DNA of 64,000 bases, taken from NCBI RefSeq assembly GCF_006874475.1, contig NZ_VIRM01000007.1:145271-209270 (forward strand), read 5' to 3'. This stretch comes from Microbispora hainanensis (GTDB taxonomy: Bacteria > Actinomycetota > Actinomycetes > Streptosporangiales > Streptosporangiaceae). The translations under genes were made by a program, and so were the position numbers. The notes below the pieces were generated by a model that did no database searches, was not told where the DNA came from, and saw nothing but the letters and a program-made list of their open reading frames with translations. Of the stretch, positions 1 to 7,881 are shown one piece after another. Position 1 is the first letter of the stretch. Every line of letters starts with the position of its first letter.

Positions 1-257
1 GCATCGGAATGCTGCTCGGCCACGGCTGGGCGGTGGTGCTCACGGCGGTGTGGCTGGCCAGGGGCGAGGCCGCCCTGTGGGCGCTGCTGCGGCGGCTCGC
101 CGTACGCCTCACGCGGATCGCGGCCGATCCGGCACCGCCGGTGTTCGCGCCGCCCGCGTCGCCGCATCCGGACGAGCCGCACCTGCCGTGCTCCCTCGCG
201 CCGCGTCACTGCGTCACCCGGCGCGGCCCGCCGGGCCTTCTCCAGCCGTCCGCCTGA
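1..257 (+). CDS. Membrane protein, 3' end only (paralogue of 3285-3875)
   Basis: Only the C-terminal part lies in the window; the frame is open from base 3, so the true start is upstream. A hydrophobic segment (VVLTAVWLARGEAALWALLR) is followed by an Ala/Pro-rich tail ending RHCVTRRGPPGLLQPSA. The protein encoded at 3285-3875 has the same layout (LTGLWLSRGEEALWSVLR, then RHAVVRRGPPLLPVS), so the two are paralogues flanking the copper-chaperone genes. I recognise no named family. By position it probably belongs to the copper-handling locus that follows, as a small multi-spanning membrane protein. The function is unknown. Confidence 0.75.
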   Translation, partial: IGMLLGHGWAVVLTAVWLARGEAALWALLRRLAVRLTRIAADPAPPVFAPPASPHPDEPHLPCSLAPRHCVTRRGPPGLLQPSA

Positions 258-587
258 GACGGCCCTCCTCACCCCGCTCCCGGCCGTGTACGGCCCGGAG
301 CGTCGTCAGTGATCTTTTCCGGTGGAGCATGCCCGCGCGCATGCCCCTTCGGCGTCGGCGGCCGGTCATGCCGGGCTGCCCTGCATCGCCGGGGACGGCC
401 CGCACGGTTCGCCGCGCACGGCCTGCCTCGCGTGGCCGCCGCACATGCCCTGCCGCGCCTGGTCTGTCTCGCATGGTCTGCCGCGCCTGGTCTGCCTCGC
501 ACGACCTGCTTGCGCGACCCGGCCGACGCACGCGCACGGGGACGCCGCCCGCATGCCCCCGCCGGACGACCGAGAGAAGGCTTCCGC
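258..587. other. 330-base gap with degenerate 28-base repeat
   Basis: No convincing gene lies here. Bases 451-473 and 479-501 are near-identical 23-base copies (one mismatch) spaced 28 bases apart, with a poorer third copy just upstream (about 421-440). The open frame covering this stretch is a low-complexity Ala/Arg/Pro upstream extension of the chaperone gene and lacks a plausible start. The gap probably contains the promoter of the chaperone-peroxidase pair, but I see no clear -35/-10 pair. Confidence 0.5.
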
Positions 588-1088
588 ATGACCATCACGA
601 CCATCACAAACCGCATGCTTCCGGCGGCGCTGGCCGCCCTCCTGGCCGCAGGGGCCTGCGCGCCAGCCGAGGGGCAGGTCCCGGCCTCGGCGGCTGCCCC
701 GCTGTCGGTCGCCGATCCGTGGGTGAAGACGGCCCGCTCCGGCATGAGCGCCGCCTTCGCCACACTCGTCAACACGACCGGCGAGGCGGTGACCGTCGTC
801 GCGGCGAGCACTCCCGTCTCCCCGTCCGTGGAGCTGCACGAGGTCGTCGGAGACGGCGGCACCACGACCATGCGCCGCAAGGAGGACGGGATCGTGATCC
901 CGGCCGGTGGCCGGCACGTGCTCCAGCCCGGCGGCGACCACATCATGCTCATGAACGTGCGCACGGCCATCGAGCCCGGCACGGAGGTGCCCTTCACGCT
1001 CACCCTGAGGGACGGCAGGACCGTGTCGTTCACCGCGGTGGCCAAGGACTTCGCCGGCGCCAACGAGTCCTACGCCCCTCATGAGTGA
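588..1088 (+). CDS. PCu(A)C-type extracytoplasmic copper chaperone
   Basis: A 166-residue exported protein. The N-terminus (MLPAALAALLAAGACAP) is a signal peptide, with a weak lipobox ending at Cys. The PCu(A)C copper motif is visible: His84, ten residues, Met95, then about 22 residues to His118-x-Met120. Proteins of this family bind Cu(I) outside the cytoplasm and pass it to the CuA/CuB sites of cytochrome oxidase or to other secreted copper enzymes. ATG 588 is preceded by GAGAGAAGG. An upstream in-frame start at 309 would add a low-complexity tail and is rejected. The 3' end overlaps the DyP peroxidase start by 8 bases, so the two are co-translated. In Streptomyces lividans a similar chaperone (ECuC) is encoded with a Tat DyP enzyme. 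Confidence 0.92.
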   Translation: MTITTITNRMLPAALAALLAAGACAPAEGQVPASAAAPLSVADPWVKTARSGMSAAFATLVNTTGEAVTVVAASTPVSPSVELHEVVGDGGTTTMRRKEDGIVIPAGGRHVLQPGGDHIMLMNVRTAIEPGTEVPFTLTLRDGRTVSFTAVAKDFAGANESYAPHE

Positions 1089-2298
1089 GCGCGGACTCCC
1101 CGGGGGACGGCGGCTGACCCGGCGCGGCCTGCTCGCGGGCGGGGCCGTCGCCGCCGCGGCGGCGGCCTGTGCCCCGGCCTCCGCCGCACCGGACGCGGCA
1201 GGGCGCGCACCCGCCGGGCAGCAGGAGCCCCTCCCCGGCGGTGCGGCCGTCGAACCCTTCCACGGCGTCCACCAGGCGGGCGTCGCGACGTCTCCGCAGA
1301 CCTTCGCGGTGTTCGCCGGGTTCGACCTGCGGCCGGGCACCGACCGCGCGGCGCTCACGCGCCTGATGCGGCTGCTCACCGACGACGCCCGGCGGCTGAC
1401 GCGAGGCGAGCCAGCCCTCGCCGACACCGATGCCGAGCTGGCGCTGCTGCCCGCGCGGCTCACCGTCACGTTCGGGTTCGGCGCCGGGCTGTTCGAGGCG
1501 GCGGGGGCCGGGCATCTCGCGCCACGGCCGCTGCCGGCGTTCAAGGTCGACGCCCTCCAGCCTCGCTGGAGCGGCGGCGACCTGATGGTCCAGGTGTGCG
1601 CGGACGACCGCGTCACGCTGGCGCACGCGCTGCGGGTGCTCGTCAGGGACGCCCGCTCGTTCGCGACCGTACGGTGGACGCAGCACGGATTCCGGCAGAG
1701 CCCGCAGGTGCGCGCGCCGGGGACGACCCAGCGCAACCTGATGGGCCAGCTCGACGGCACGGTCAACCCCCGGCCGGGGTCGCCGGAGTTCGACCGGGCC
1801 GTGTGGGTGCGCGACGGGTGGCTGCGCGGCGGCACCACGCTGGTGCTCCGCCGCATCCGGATGGACCTGGAGAAATGGGACGCCGCGGACCGGGCGGCCA
1901 AGGAGTTCAGCGTCGGGCGGCGGCTGGACAGCGGCGCACCGCTGACCGGCCGGGCCGAGGCCGACGAGCCCGACTTCGCCGCGGCCGGGCCGTCGGGCCT
2001 GCCGGTGATCTCCGAGTATGCGCACATCCGCCGGGCCCGGGTGGCCGACCCGGGCATGCGCATCCTGCGCCGGGCCTATAACTACGAGGACGGCCTCAGC
2101 CCGGAGGGGCGGCCGGACGCCGGTCTGCTGTTCGCGTCCTATCAGGCCGATGTGGCGCGGCAGTTCGTCCCGATCCAGCAGCGGCTCGCGGAGGTCGATC
2201 TGCTGAACCAGTGGATCACTCCCATCGGGTCGGCCGTCTTCGCCGTGCCGCCCGGGTGTTCCCCGGACGGCTGGATCGGCGAGACCCTCCTGTCCTGA
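1081..2298 (+). CDS. Tat-exported DyP-type haem peroxidase
   Basis: A 405-residue dye-decolourising peroxidase. A twin-arginine signal (TRRGLLAGG, Arg14-Arg15) precedes an Ala-rich core. The DyP hallmark GxxDG is GQLDG at residues 222-226, and the probable haem-ligand His is in EYAHIR at about residue 315. The length fits the exported EfeB/DtpA branch. The family reduces peroxide with a haem b. EfeB-type members work in iron uptake, and DtpA in Streptomyces supports copper-dependent maturation of a secreted radical copper oxidase. Here overlap with a PCu(A)C chaperone and neighbouring YcnI and CopD genes favour the copper-linked role. No EfeU/EfeO genes are present. Its 3' end faces a perfect palindrome. 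Confidence 0.93.
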   Translation: MSERGLPGGRRLTRRGLLAGGAVAAAAAACAPASAAPDAAGRAPAGQQEPLPGGAAVEPFHGVHQAGVATSPQTFAVFAGFDLRPGTDRAALTRLMRLLTDDARRLTRGEPALADTDAELALLPARLTVTFGFGAGLFEAAGAGHLAPRPLPAFKVDALQPRWSGGDLMVQVCADDRVTLAHALRVLVRDARSFATVRWTQHGFRQSPQVRAPGTTQRNLMGQLDGTVNPRPGSPEFDRAVWVRDGWLRGGTTLVLRRIRMDLEKWDAADRAAKEFSVGRRLDSGAPLTGRAEADEPDFAAAGPSGLPVISEYAHIRRARVADPGMRILRRAYNYEDGLSPEGRPDAGLLFASYQADVARQFVPIQQRLAEVDLLNQWITPIGSAVFAVPPGCSPDGWIGETLLS

Positions 2299-2324
2299 CC
2301 GGCCGCCGGGTTCGCTCAGGAGAA

Positions 2325-2366
2325 GGGAGCCCCTTACCCGGCCGCGCGGCCGGGTAAGGGGCTCCC
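2325..2366. terminator. Perfect 42-base palindrome, bidirectional terminator
   Basis: Two 21-base arms meet without a spacer (centre between 2345 and 2346), beginning GGGAGCCCCTTACCC and ending with its exact complement. The palindrome lies between two convergent genes, the DyP peroxidase and the YcnI-like gene, so it can terminate both. There is no T-tract, which is usual for GC-rich actinobacteria. Confidence 0.85.
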
Positions 2367-2454
2367 GTGTAGTGGCCGCCGACCTGGAAGAGCCCCGGGC
2401 CGGCGGCGGTGGGTCAGCCGGCCCGGAAGGGGTTCCGGGTGGCGGCGGTGCAGG

Positions 2455-3183
2455 TCAGCCGCGCGAACGGCGCAGGGCGGTGATGCCCGCCCCGGCCCCG
2501 ACCAGTCCGGCGACGAGGCCGAGGCCGCCGAGCACCAGGGCCAGAGCGTTGTTCCCGCCTTCGTTCTCGTCACTCGCTACGGCAGCCACGACGGGGGCCG
2601 CGGCCGGCGAGGCGGGGGCGGCGCCGTCCTCGGCGTCCTCCCCTTCCTCGGCGGCGACCAGCGTGAGCGTCGGCGCGGGGTGTTCGGGCTCGGAGCCGTC
2701 GGCCTTCGCCGGGTCCGCCCACGTGACGACCTCACCGTTCGAGTAGGTCTGGGCCGTGGGAAACGCCAGCTCGTCGACGGTCTTCGGCAGCGGGCCGACC
2801 GACACCTCGAACTCCTGGAACTGGCCCGACTCGACCTTCCCGCCGGACCAGGTGATCTTCAGCACCGATTCGGTGATCGTGTCGCCGGCGTCCGAGACCA
2901 CGGGCTTGGGCAGCTTGCCGCGGGTGAGCTTGACGTCCCAGCCGGGCACCGGGCGGACCGAGACGAAGGGCAGCGGGTGGTCGGTGGGGAAGTCGACCTC
3001 CACCTTGGTGGTCGAGGCGTTGTCACGCTCGTTGGGCACGCGGAAGGCGAGCTTCGTCCAGGAGCCCTTCACGGCGGTGCCGGGGTTGACGGTGACATGG
3101 GCGAGGGCGGGCACGGCGAGACCGATGGTGAGCGCGAGGGCACCGGCGGTGACGGTGGCCGCACGACGGGCGTACGAGGTCAT
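2455..3183 (-). CDS. ycnI: YcnI-like (DUF1775) secreted copper-binding protein
   Basis: A 242-residue exported protein. A 28-residue signal peptide ends PALA, placing His29 (HVTVNPG) at the mature N-terminus. YcnI proteins bind copper through this N-terminal His in a His-brace-like site. The DUF1775 beta-sandwich occupies about residues 29-165. It is followed by an acidic Ala/Glu/Pro linker and a C-terminal membrane anchor (ALALVLGGLGLVAGLVGAG) ending in Arg-Arg-Ser-Arg-Gly. ATG 3183 has GGAGAA nine bases upstream; a longer in-frame extension would bury the signal peptide. Membrane tethering fits copper relay at the cell surface together with the adjacent CopD homologue and chaperone. Confidence 0.9.
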   Translation of the reverse strand: MTSYARRAATVTAGALALTIGLAVPALAHVTVNPGTAVKGSWTKLAFRVPNERDNASTTKVEVDFPTDHPLPFVSVRPVPGWDVKLTRGKLPKPVVSDAGDTITESVLKITWSGGKVESGQFQEFEVSVGPLPKTVDELAFPTAQTYSNGEVVTWADPAKADGSEPEHPAPTLTLVAAEEGEDAEDGAAPASPAAAPVVAAVASDENEGGNNALALVLGGLGLVAGLVGAGAGITALRRSRG

Positions 3184-3284
3184 GGGGGTTCTCCAGTCGT
3201 CTGCGAGATTACGGAGGCGCGCGAGCATGGCCCTGTGGGGACACACGGGTCCCACGGGGGATACGCGTCGCTCGCGCGTGAAGC

Positions 3285-3875
3285 TCAGGAGACGGGGAGA
3301 AGCGGCGGCCCGCGGCGGACGACCGCGTGCCGCAGCACGCCCGCGGTGCGAGGGGCACGCATGGAGCCCGGCGCCGCGGGCGGGCGGGGACGTCCGGTGC
3401 CCGCGAGGCCGGCCCCCCACAGCGTTAGCAGCGCACGTGCCGGCATGGCCACCGCCCGCAGGCAGCGGACCGCCCCGGCGCCGGCGGCGCGCAGCACGGA
3501 CCACAGGGCCTCCTCGCCGCGCGACAGCCACAATCCGGTGAGCAGCGCCGCGGTGAGGTGGGCGGTGAGCATGCCGGTCTGCGCCGTCAGGCCGCCGTGC
3601 CAGGTGGGGTGCGACGCCGCGCCGGACCCCGTCAGGTCGAGGAGGACGTGCAGGAACGCCTGGGCGCCGACCAGCAGACCGATGATCGCCTGGGGTGACC
3701 GTTCCCGGCCCGCCGCGACGGCCGCGCCGGCCGTCACCGTGAGCATCCCCGTGAGGAGCGCGGCGGGCGTCGGCCCGCCTCCCCCGGCGAACCGGTGCGC
3801 GCCGACCGCGAGGAGCACGCAGACGGCGGAGAAGGCGGCCGACCGCGCGAGCCGGAAGGAGAGCGTGGCGCGCAT
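3285..3875 (-). CDS. Small multi-spanning membrane protein near copper genes
   Basis: A 196-residue protein with about four hydrophobic segments (for example AFSAVCVLLAVGAH, LLTGMLTVTAGAAVA, AIIGLLVGAQAFLHVLL, LTAHLTAALLTGLWL) and a basic, proline-rich cytoplasmic-like tail. A few His residues (AQAFLHV, SHPTWHGG, TAHLT) sit in or near membrane segments. It is a paralogue of the truncated gene at the left edge of the window. It is transcribed in the same direction as ycnI, 101 bases upstream of it, and divergently from the CopD-CtaG gene. I do not recognise a named family. Co-localisation suggests a membrane partner in copper trafficking. Confidence 0.75.
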   Translation of the reverse strand: MRATLSFRLARSAAFSAVCVLLAVGAHRFAGGGGPTPAALLTGMLTVTAGAAVAAGRERSPQAIIGLLVGAQAFLHVLLDLTGSGAASHPTWHGGLTAQTGMLTAHLTAALLTGLWLSRGEEALWSVLRAAGAGAVRCLRAVAMPARALLTLWGAGLAGTGRPRPPAAPGSMRAPRTAGVLRHAVVRRGPPLLPVS

Positions 3876-3954
3876 GACGCGGGGATTGTCTCACACCCCC
3901 GGCGATCTCGGCCGGTCCGCCGCCGGTCACGGCCACGAAAGGGGGGTTGACCAC

Positions 3955-3985
3955 TTCAGCCGGACATGTCGGTTCAGTCCGACAT
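3955..3985. promoter_or_regulatory. Direct repeat in divergent promoter region, candidate operator
   Basis: Two 13-base copies, TTCAGCCGGACAT (3955-3967) and TTCAGTCCGACAT (3973-3985), match at 11 positions and start 18 bases apart. The first overlaps an 8-base palindrome, GACATGTC (3963-3970). The repeat sits between the divergent small membrane protein and CopD-CtaG genes, where a copper-responsive regulator could act. The site assignment is inference only. Confidence 0.35.
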
Positions 3986-4078
3986 CGAGTAGTTTCGGCC
4001 GATCTTGCCGTGGGGGCTCCCCTCAGAACGACCTTTCGGCCATACTCGCAAGTGATCTACGAGCCGAGGACGCCGACG

Positions 4079-5941
4079 ATGACACCTCCCCCGCGCCACC
4101 GCGGCGTGGTCGTCCCCGCCGTCGCCGCGACGGCGTTCGCCCTGCTGGGGCTCGCCCTGTGGTTCGGCGGCGGCAGACCGCAACCGGCGATCCAGGGGCT
4201 GCCCTCCCCCGGCGCCCTGACCACCTGGGGCCTGCCGGTCGTGCGGCTCGTCCACGACGTCTGCGCCGTCGCCACGGTCGGGACCCTGCTGGCGGCCGTC
4301 GTGCTGGCCCCTGCCAGCGGCCGGACCGTCATGCGGGCGGCCGGGGACTGGGCGCTCGGCTGGGCGGCGAGCGCGGCGGTCACCGAAGTGCTGACGCTGT
4401 CGGACTTCCTCGGGCTGCCTCCGGGCGACGCGCTGCGCTCCGGCGCGCTGCCCGCCTTCCTCCTCCACATCCCGCAGGGTCAGGCGTTCCTCACGGTGAC
4501 GCTCGCGGCCCTGGCGGTCGCCGCGGGGACGCTCCTGCCGGACGGCCCCCTGCTCCGGCTCACGCTGCTCGCGGTGGCGCTCTTCGCGGTGCTGCCCCCG
4601 GCGTACGTGGGCCACTCCGCCTCGGCGGCCGACCACAACCTCGCCGTCCTGAGCCTGATGGCGCACGTCGCGGCCGTCGCGCTGTGGATCGGCGGCCTGT
4701 ACGCCCTCGTGGCGCACCTGCGTGCCGCGCCCGGGCTCACGGTCGCCGTGCGGCGCTTCAGCACGCTCGCGCTGGGCTGCTTCGCCGCCGTCGGGGCATC
4801 CGGTGCCCTCAACGCCTGGGTGCGGCTCGGCTCGGTGCCGCTGCTGTGGCAGTCGCGGTATGGCCTGCTCGTGCTGGCCAAGATCGCCGCGCTGGCGGTG
4901 CTCGGCTGGTTCGGATGGCGGCACCGGCGCAGGACCATCGAGACGATGGAGTCCGGCGGCGCCCGCGCGCCGTTCCTGCGCCTCGCCTGCGGCGAGATCG
5001 CGGTGATGGCCGGCACGCTGGGCCTGGCCGTCGCGCTGGGACGCACGCCCCCGCCGCCCACCGAGACGGCCGCGCACCACCACGACGCCCTGGGATACGC
5101 CCTGCCTCCCCTCACCCCGGGCGCGCTCGTCACGGAGGTGCGGCCCGACCCGATCGCGCTGCTCCTGCTGGCCGCCGCCCTCGCGGCGTACCTGTCCGGC
5201 GTACGGCGGCTGTCGCGTGCCCCGGGGGAGGGCGGGCGGTGGCCGGCCGGGCGGACCGTCTCCTGGGTGGCCGGGCTCGCGGTGATCGCTTATGCCACCT
5301 CCGGAGGCGTGGCGGCGTACGCGCCCGCCCTGTTCTCCGCGCACGCGGCGCAGTATGCGCTGCTCGGCGCCGTAGGCCCCGTGCTGCTCGTGTTCGGCGC
5401 CCCGATGACGCTGTGGCGGCGGGTGCGTCCCGACGCGGACCCCGCCGGCGGTCCGGCCGGCCGTGCGCTGTCCCACCCGGTGACGGCGCTGGCCCTGTAC
5501 GCACTGCCCTATCCGGCGCTGTATCTGACCGGCCTGTTCGGGGACGCCCAGCCGAGCCTCGCCCTGCGGCTGGCCGCGCAGACGGCGGTGACGCTCACCG
5601 CGGTGCTGTTCCTCGCGGTGGCCGTCGGCGTGGACCCGCTCCCCCACGCGATCCGGCCGCAGGTGCGGGCCTGGATGCTCGCCGGGGCGATCGCGGTACG
5701 CGCGTGGACGGGCCTGGTGGTGCTGGCCGGGCCGGCGCAGGCGCCGGAGTGGTATGCGGCGCTCGCGCTGCCGTGGGCGCCGGACCGGGCGGCCGACCAG
5801 CGGCTGGGGGCGATGCTCGGCACCGGCGTGACCGTCGCCGTCCTCGCGGGCCTGCTCGCGCTGCTGCTCGCCCGCTGGCGGGCGGCGCGGCGCAGGACCG
5901 CCGCCGCCACCCGCTCAGACAGGTCCGTGGGCGCCCGCTGA
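4079..5941 (+). CDS. CopD-CtaG fusion copper membrane protein
   Basis: A 620-residue polytopic protein. The N-terminal half (about residues 30-340) has the CopD pattern of eight or so membrane segments, including the conserved GHSAS and HVAAVALWIGGL. The C-terminal half (about residues 350-600) matches the caa3-type CtaG fold (YALLGAVGPVLLVFGAPMTL, HPVTALALYALPYPALYLT). CopD moves copper across the membrane, and CtaG-type proteins assist copper insertion into cytochrome oxidase. This fusion is common in actinobacteria. ATG 4079 has GAGGA at 4067-4071; a longer frame from 3947 would run through the promoter region and is rejected. It is the membrane arm of the copper locus with the PCu(A)C, DyP and YcnI genes. 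Confidence 0.88.
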   Translation: MTPPPRHRGVVVPAVAATAFALLGLALWFGGGRPQPAIQGLPSPGALTTWGLPVVRLVHDVCAVATVGTLLAAVVLAPASGRTVMRAAGDWALGWAASAAVTEVLTLSDFLGLPPGDALRSGALPAFLLHIPQGQAFLTVTLAALAVAAGTLLPDGPLLRLTLLAVALFAVLPPAYVGHSASAADHNLAVLSLMAHVAAVALWIGGLYALVAHLRAAPGLTVAVRRFSTLALGCFAAVGASGALNAWVRLGSVPLLWQSRYGLLVLAKIAALAVLGWFGWRHRRRTIETMESGGARAPFLRLACGEIAVMAGTLGLAVALGRTPPPPTETAAHHHDALGYALPPLTPGALVTEVRPDPIALLLLAAALAAYLSGVRRLSRAPGEGGRWPAGRTVSWVAGLAVIAYATSGGVAAYAPALFSAHAAQYALLGAVGPVLLVFGAPMTLWRRVRPDADPAGGPAGRALSHPVTALALYALPYPALYLTGLFGDAQPSLALRLAAQTAVTLTAVLFLAVAVGVDPLPHAIRPQVRAWMLAGAIAVRAWTGLVVLAGPAQAPEWYAALALPWAPDRAADQRLGAMLGTGVTVAVLAGLLALLLARWRAARRRTAAATRSDRSVGAR

Positions 5942-5976
5942 CAGCCCCCGGTGGCCCCCAGTGGCCCCCGCGAAGG

Positions 5977-7764
5977 TCAGCGGCGGCCTCGGGGGGCGCC
6001 GTCGCGGTCCCTGCGCACGATCGGCTTCCTGCCCTTGATCGTGGTGCGGCGCAGCGCCGCGACCACCTCGTCCACCGCGGCGTCCGGGATCTCGACCAGG
6101 GTGAACCGGTCGGCGATCTCGATCGCCCCGATCTCGCGCCCGCTGACGTGGGTCTCTCCGGTGATCGCGCCGACGATGTCCTGGGGACGCACGCCCGCGC
6201 TGCGGCCCGCGCCGACGAAGACGCGGCTCATCGCGCCGCCCCCGCGCCGTCCGCGCCGGTCGTCGCGGGCGAACCTGTCGTCGCGCGGACCGCCGCGTTC
6301 GGCCCGCTGCGGGCGCGGCGTGACCTCGGGGATCTCCTCCTCGTCCGCGGCGGCGCCGGTCGACTCGTGGGCGAGCTTGACCGCCGCGAGCGCGATGTCG
6401 ACCAGGTCGAACTCGTCGGCGAGCGTCTCGACCACCACGCGGAAGCGGTCGAGGTCGCCGTCCTCCATCAGGCTCTCCTGCAGGGCGGCCCTGGTCAGCT
6501 CCAGCCGCCGGGCGCGCAGGTCGGCCACGGTCGGCACCTTCTCGACCGCGATCTTGCTGCGGGTGACGCGCTCGATGGTCTTGAGCATGCGGTGCTCGCG
6601 GGGCTCGGCGAGCGTGATCGCGACGCCCTCCCGCCCGGCCCGGCCCACCCGGCCGATGCGGTGCACGTACGACTCGGGCGCGGACGGCACGTCGTAGTTG
6701 ATGACGTGGGTGAGCTGCTCGATGTCGAGGCCGCGCGCGGCCACGTCGGTCGCGACGAGCAGGTCGGCCGTCCCGCTGCGCAGCCGGCCCATGACGCGGT
6801 CGCGCTGCTCCTGGCCCATGCCGCCGTGCAGGGCCTCGGCGCGGTAGCCGCGGCCGTTCATGGTCTCGGTGAGGCTGTCGACCTCCTCACGGGTGCGGCA
6901 GAAGACGATCGCGGCAGTGGGGGCCTCCACGTCGAGCACCCGGCCCAGCGCGGCCGGCTTGTACGCGCGGCTCACGATGTAGGCGCTCTGCCGGATGAGC
7001 GGGGCCTCGCCGGCGGCGGGCGCCTCCCGCTCGATCCTGATCCGCACCGGCTCGCGCAGGTGGCGGCGGGCGATCCCGTCGATGCGCGGCGGCATGGTCG
7101 CGGAGAACAGCACGGTCTGCCGGTCCTCCGGGGTGTCCTGGAGGATCGCCTCGATGTCGTCGGCGAAGCCCATGTCGAGCATCTCGTCGGCCTCGTCGAG
7201 GACGACCATGCGCAGGCCCTTGAGCGGCAGGGTGCCCCTGCCGATGTGGTCGAGCGCCCGGCCCGGGGTGGCGACGACGACGTCCACGCCGCGCTCTAGC
7301 GCCCGCAGCTGCCGTCCGATCGGCTGGCCGCCGTAGATGGGCAGCACCCGCGTGCCGAGGTCGCGGCCGTAGCGGTGCATGGCCTCCGACACCTGTATGG
7401 CCAGCTCGCGGGTGGGCACCAGCACCAGCCCCGCGGGCTCGCCGCCGCCGTTCTCCATGGCCACCGGGTGGCGGCCGGCGTGCAGCCGCTGGAGCATGGG
7501 CAGGGCGAACGCGGCCGTCTTGCCCGTGCCGGTCGCGGCCTGCCCGAGGAGGTCGCGGCCCTCCAGAAGCGGCGGGATGGCCTCCCGCTGGATGGGCGTG
7601 GGCTCCTCGTAACCGAGACCGTTCAAGGCCTTCAGGAGCTCGGGGCCCAGCGCCAGATCGGCGAATCCGGGTCCTTCGTCGGTCTCGTTCACGACCATCT
7701 CCTGCTCCTGGTCCTGCTCTTGGTCCTGCTCCTGGTCCCGGCCTGTGGCGGGGCGAATGTGCAC
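5977..7764 (-). CDS. deaD: DEAD-box ATP-dependent RNA helicase (DeaD/CsdA type)
   Basis: A 595-residue cytoplasmic RNA helicase for ribosome assembly or RNA turnover. The motifs appear in order: Q motif (GYEEPTPIQ), Walker A (AATGTGKT), PTREL, VVVATPGR, DEAD (VLDEADEMLDMGF), SAT, then the second RecA lobe with ARGLDIEQLTHVINYD and YVHRIGRVGRAG. A basic Arg/Gly linker leads to a C-terminal DbpA-like RNA-binding domain (about residues 515-590, VGAGRSAGVRPQDIVGAI). The GTG start at 7764 gives an odd Gln/Glu/Asp repeat at residues 10-22, encoded by a 12-base tandem repeat. ATG 7698 (residue 23), directly after purine-rich repeat units resembling ribosome-binding sequence, is an equally plausible start. 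Confidence 0.95.
   Translation of the reverse strand: MHIRPATGRDQEQDQEQDQEQEMVVNETDEGPGFADLALGPELLKALNGLGYEEPTPIQREAIPPLLEGRDLLGQAATGTGKTAAFALPMLQRLHAGRHPVAMENGGGEPAGLVLVPTRELAIQVSEAMHRYGRDLGTRVLPIYGGQPIGRQLRALERGVDVVVATPGRALDHIGRGTLPLKGLRMVVLDEADEMLDMGFADDIEAILQDTPEDRQTVLFSATMPPRIDGIARRHLREPVRIRIEREAPAAGEAPLIRQSAYIVSRAYKPAALGRVLDVEAPTAAIVFCRTREEVDSLTETMNGRGYRAEALHGGMGQEQRDRVMGRLRSGTADLLVATDVAARGLDIEQLTHVINYDVPSAPESYVHRIGRVGRAGREGVAITLAEPREHRMLKTIERVTRSKIAVEKVPTVADLRARRLELTRAALQESLMEDGDLDRFRVVVETLADEFDLVDIALAAVKLAHESTGAAADEEEIPEVTPRPQRAERGGPRDDRFARDDRRGRRGGGAMSRVFVGAGRSAGVRPQDIVGAITGETHVSGREIGAIEIADRFTLVEIPDAAVDEVVAALRRTTIKGRKPIVRRDRDGAPRGRR
7702..7737. repeat. Three 12-base tandem repeats at 5' end of helicase gene
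   Basis: The unit CTGCTCCTGGTC occurs three times in a row (the second copy has one change). On the coding strand it reads GACCAGGAGCAG, giving Asp-Gln-Glu-Gln repeats if the upstream GTG is used. Because each unit contains AGGAG, the array could also act as stacked ribosome-binding sequence for ATG 7698. Confidence 0.8.
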
Positions 7765-7881
7765 GGGACGACCCTATGGTCTTTCCGCCCTTACCCCGAA
7801 CGCCGCCCCTGGCACGCGGCCCGGCGTATCCGTGTGTCCCACGGCGTGCCGGGCCGCGTGCCGCCGCCCGCCTGCCGGCCG

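Noticed and set aside
2680..7299. A 1539-codon open frame on the plus strand
   Set aside because: It is antisense to the YcnI, membrane and helicase genes and out of frame with CopD; composition is Arg/Ala/Gly-rich, as expected for high-GC shadow frames, and no domain is visible.
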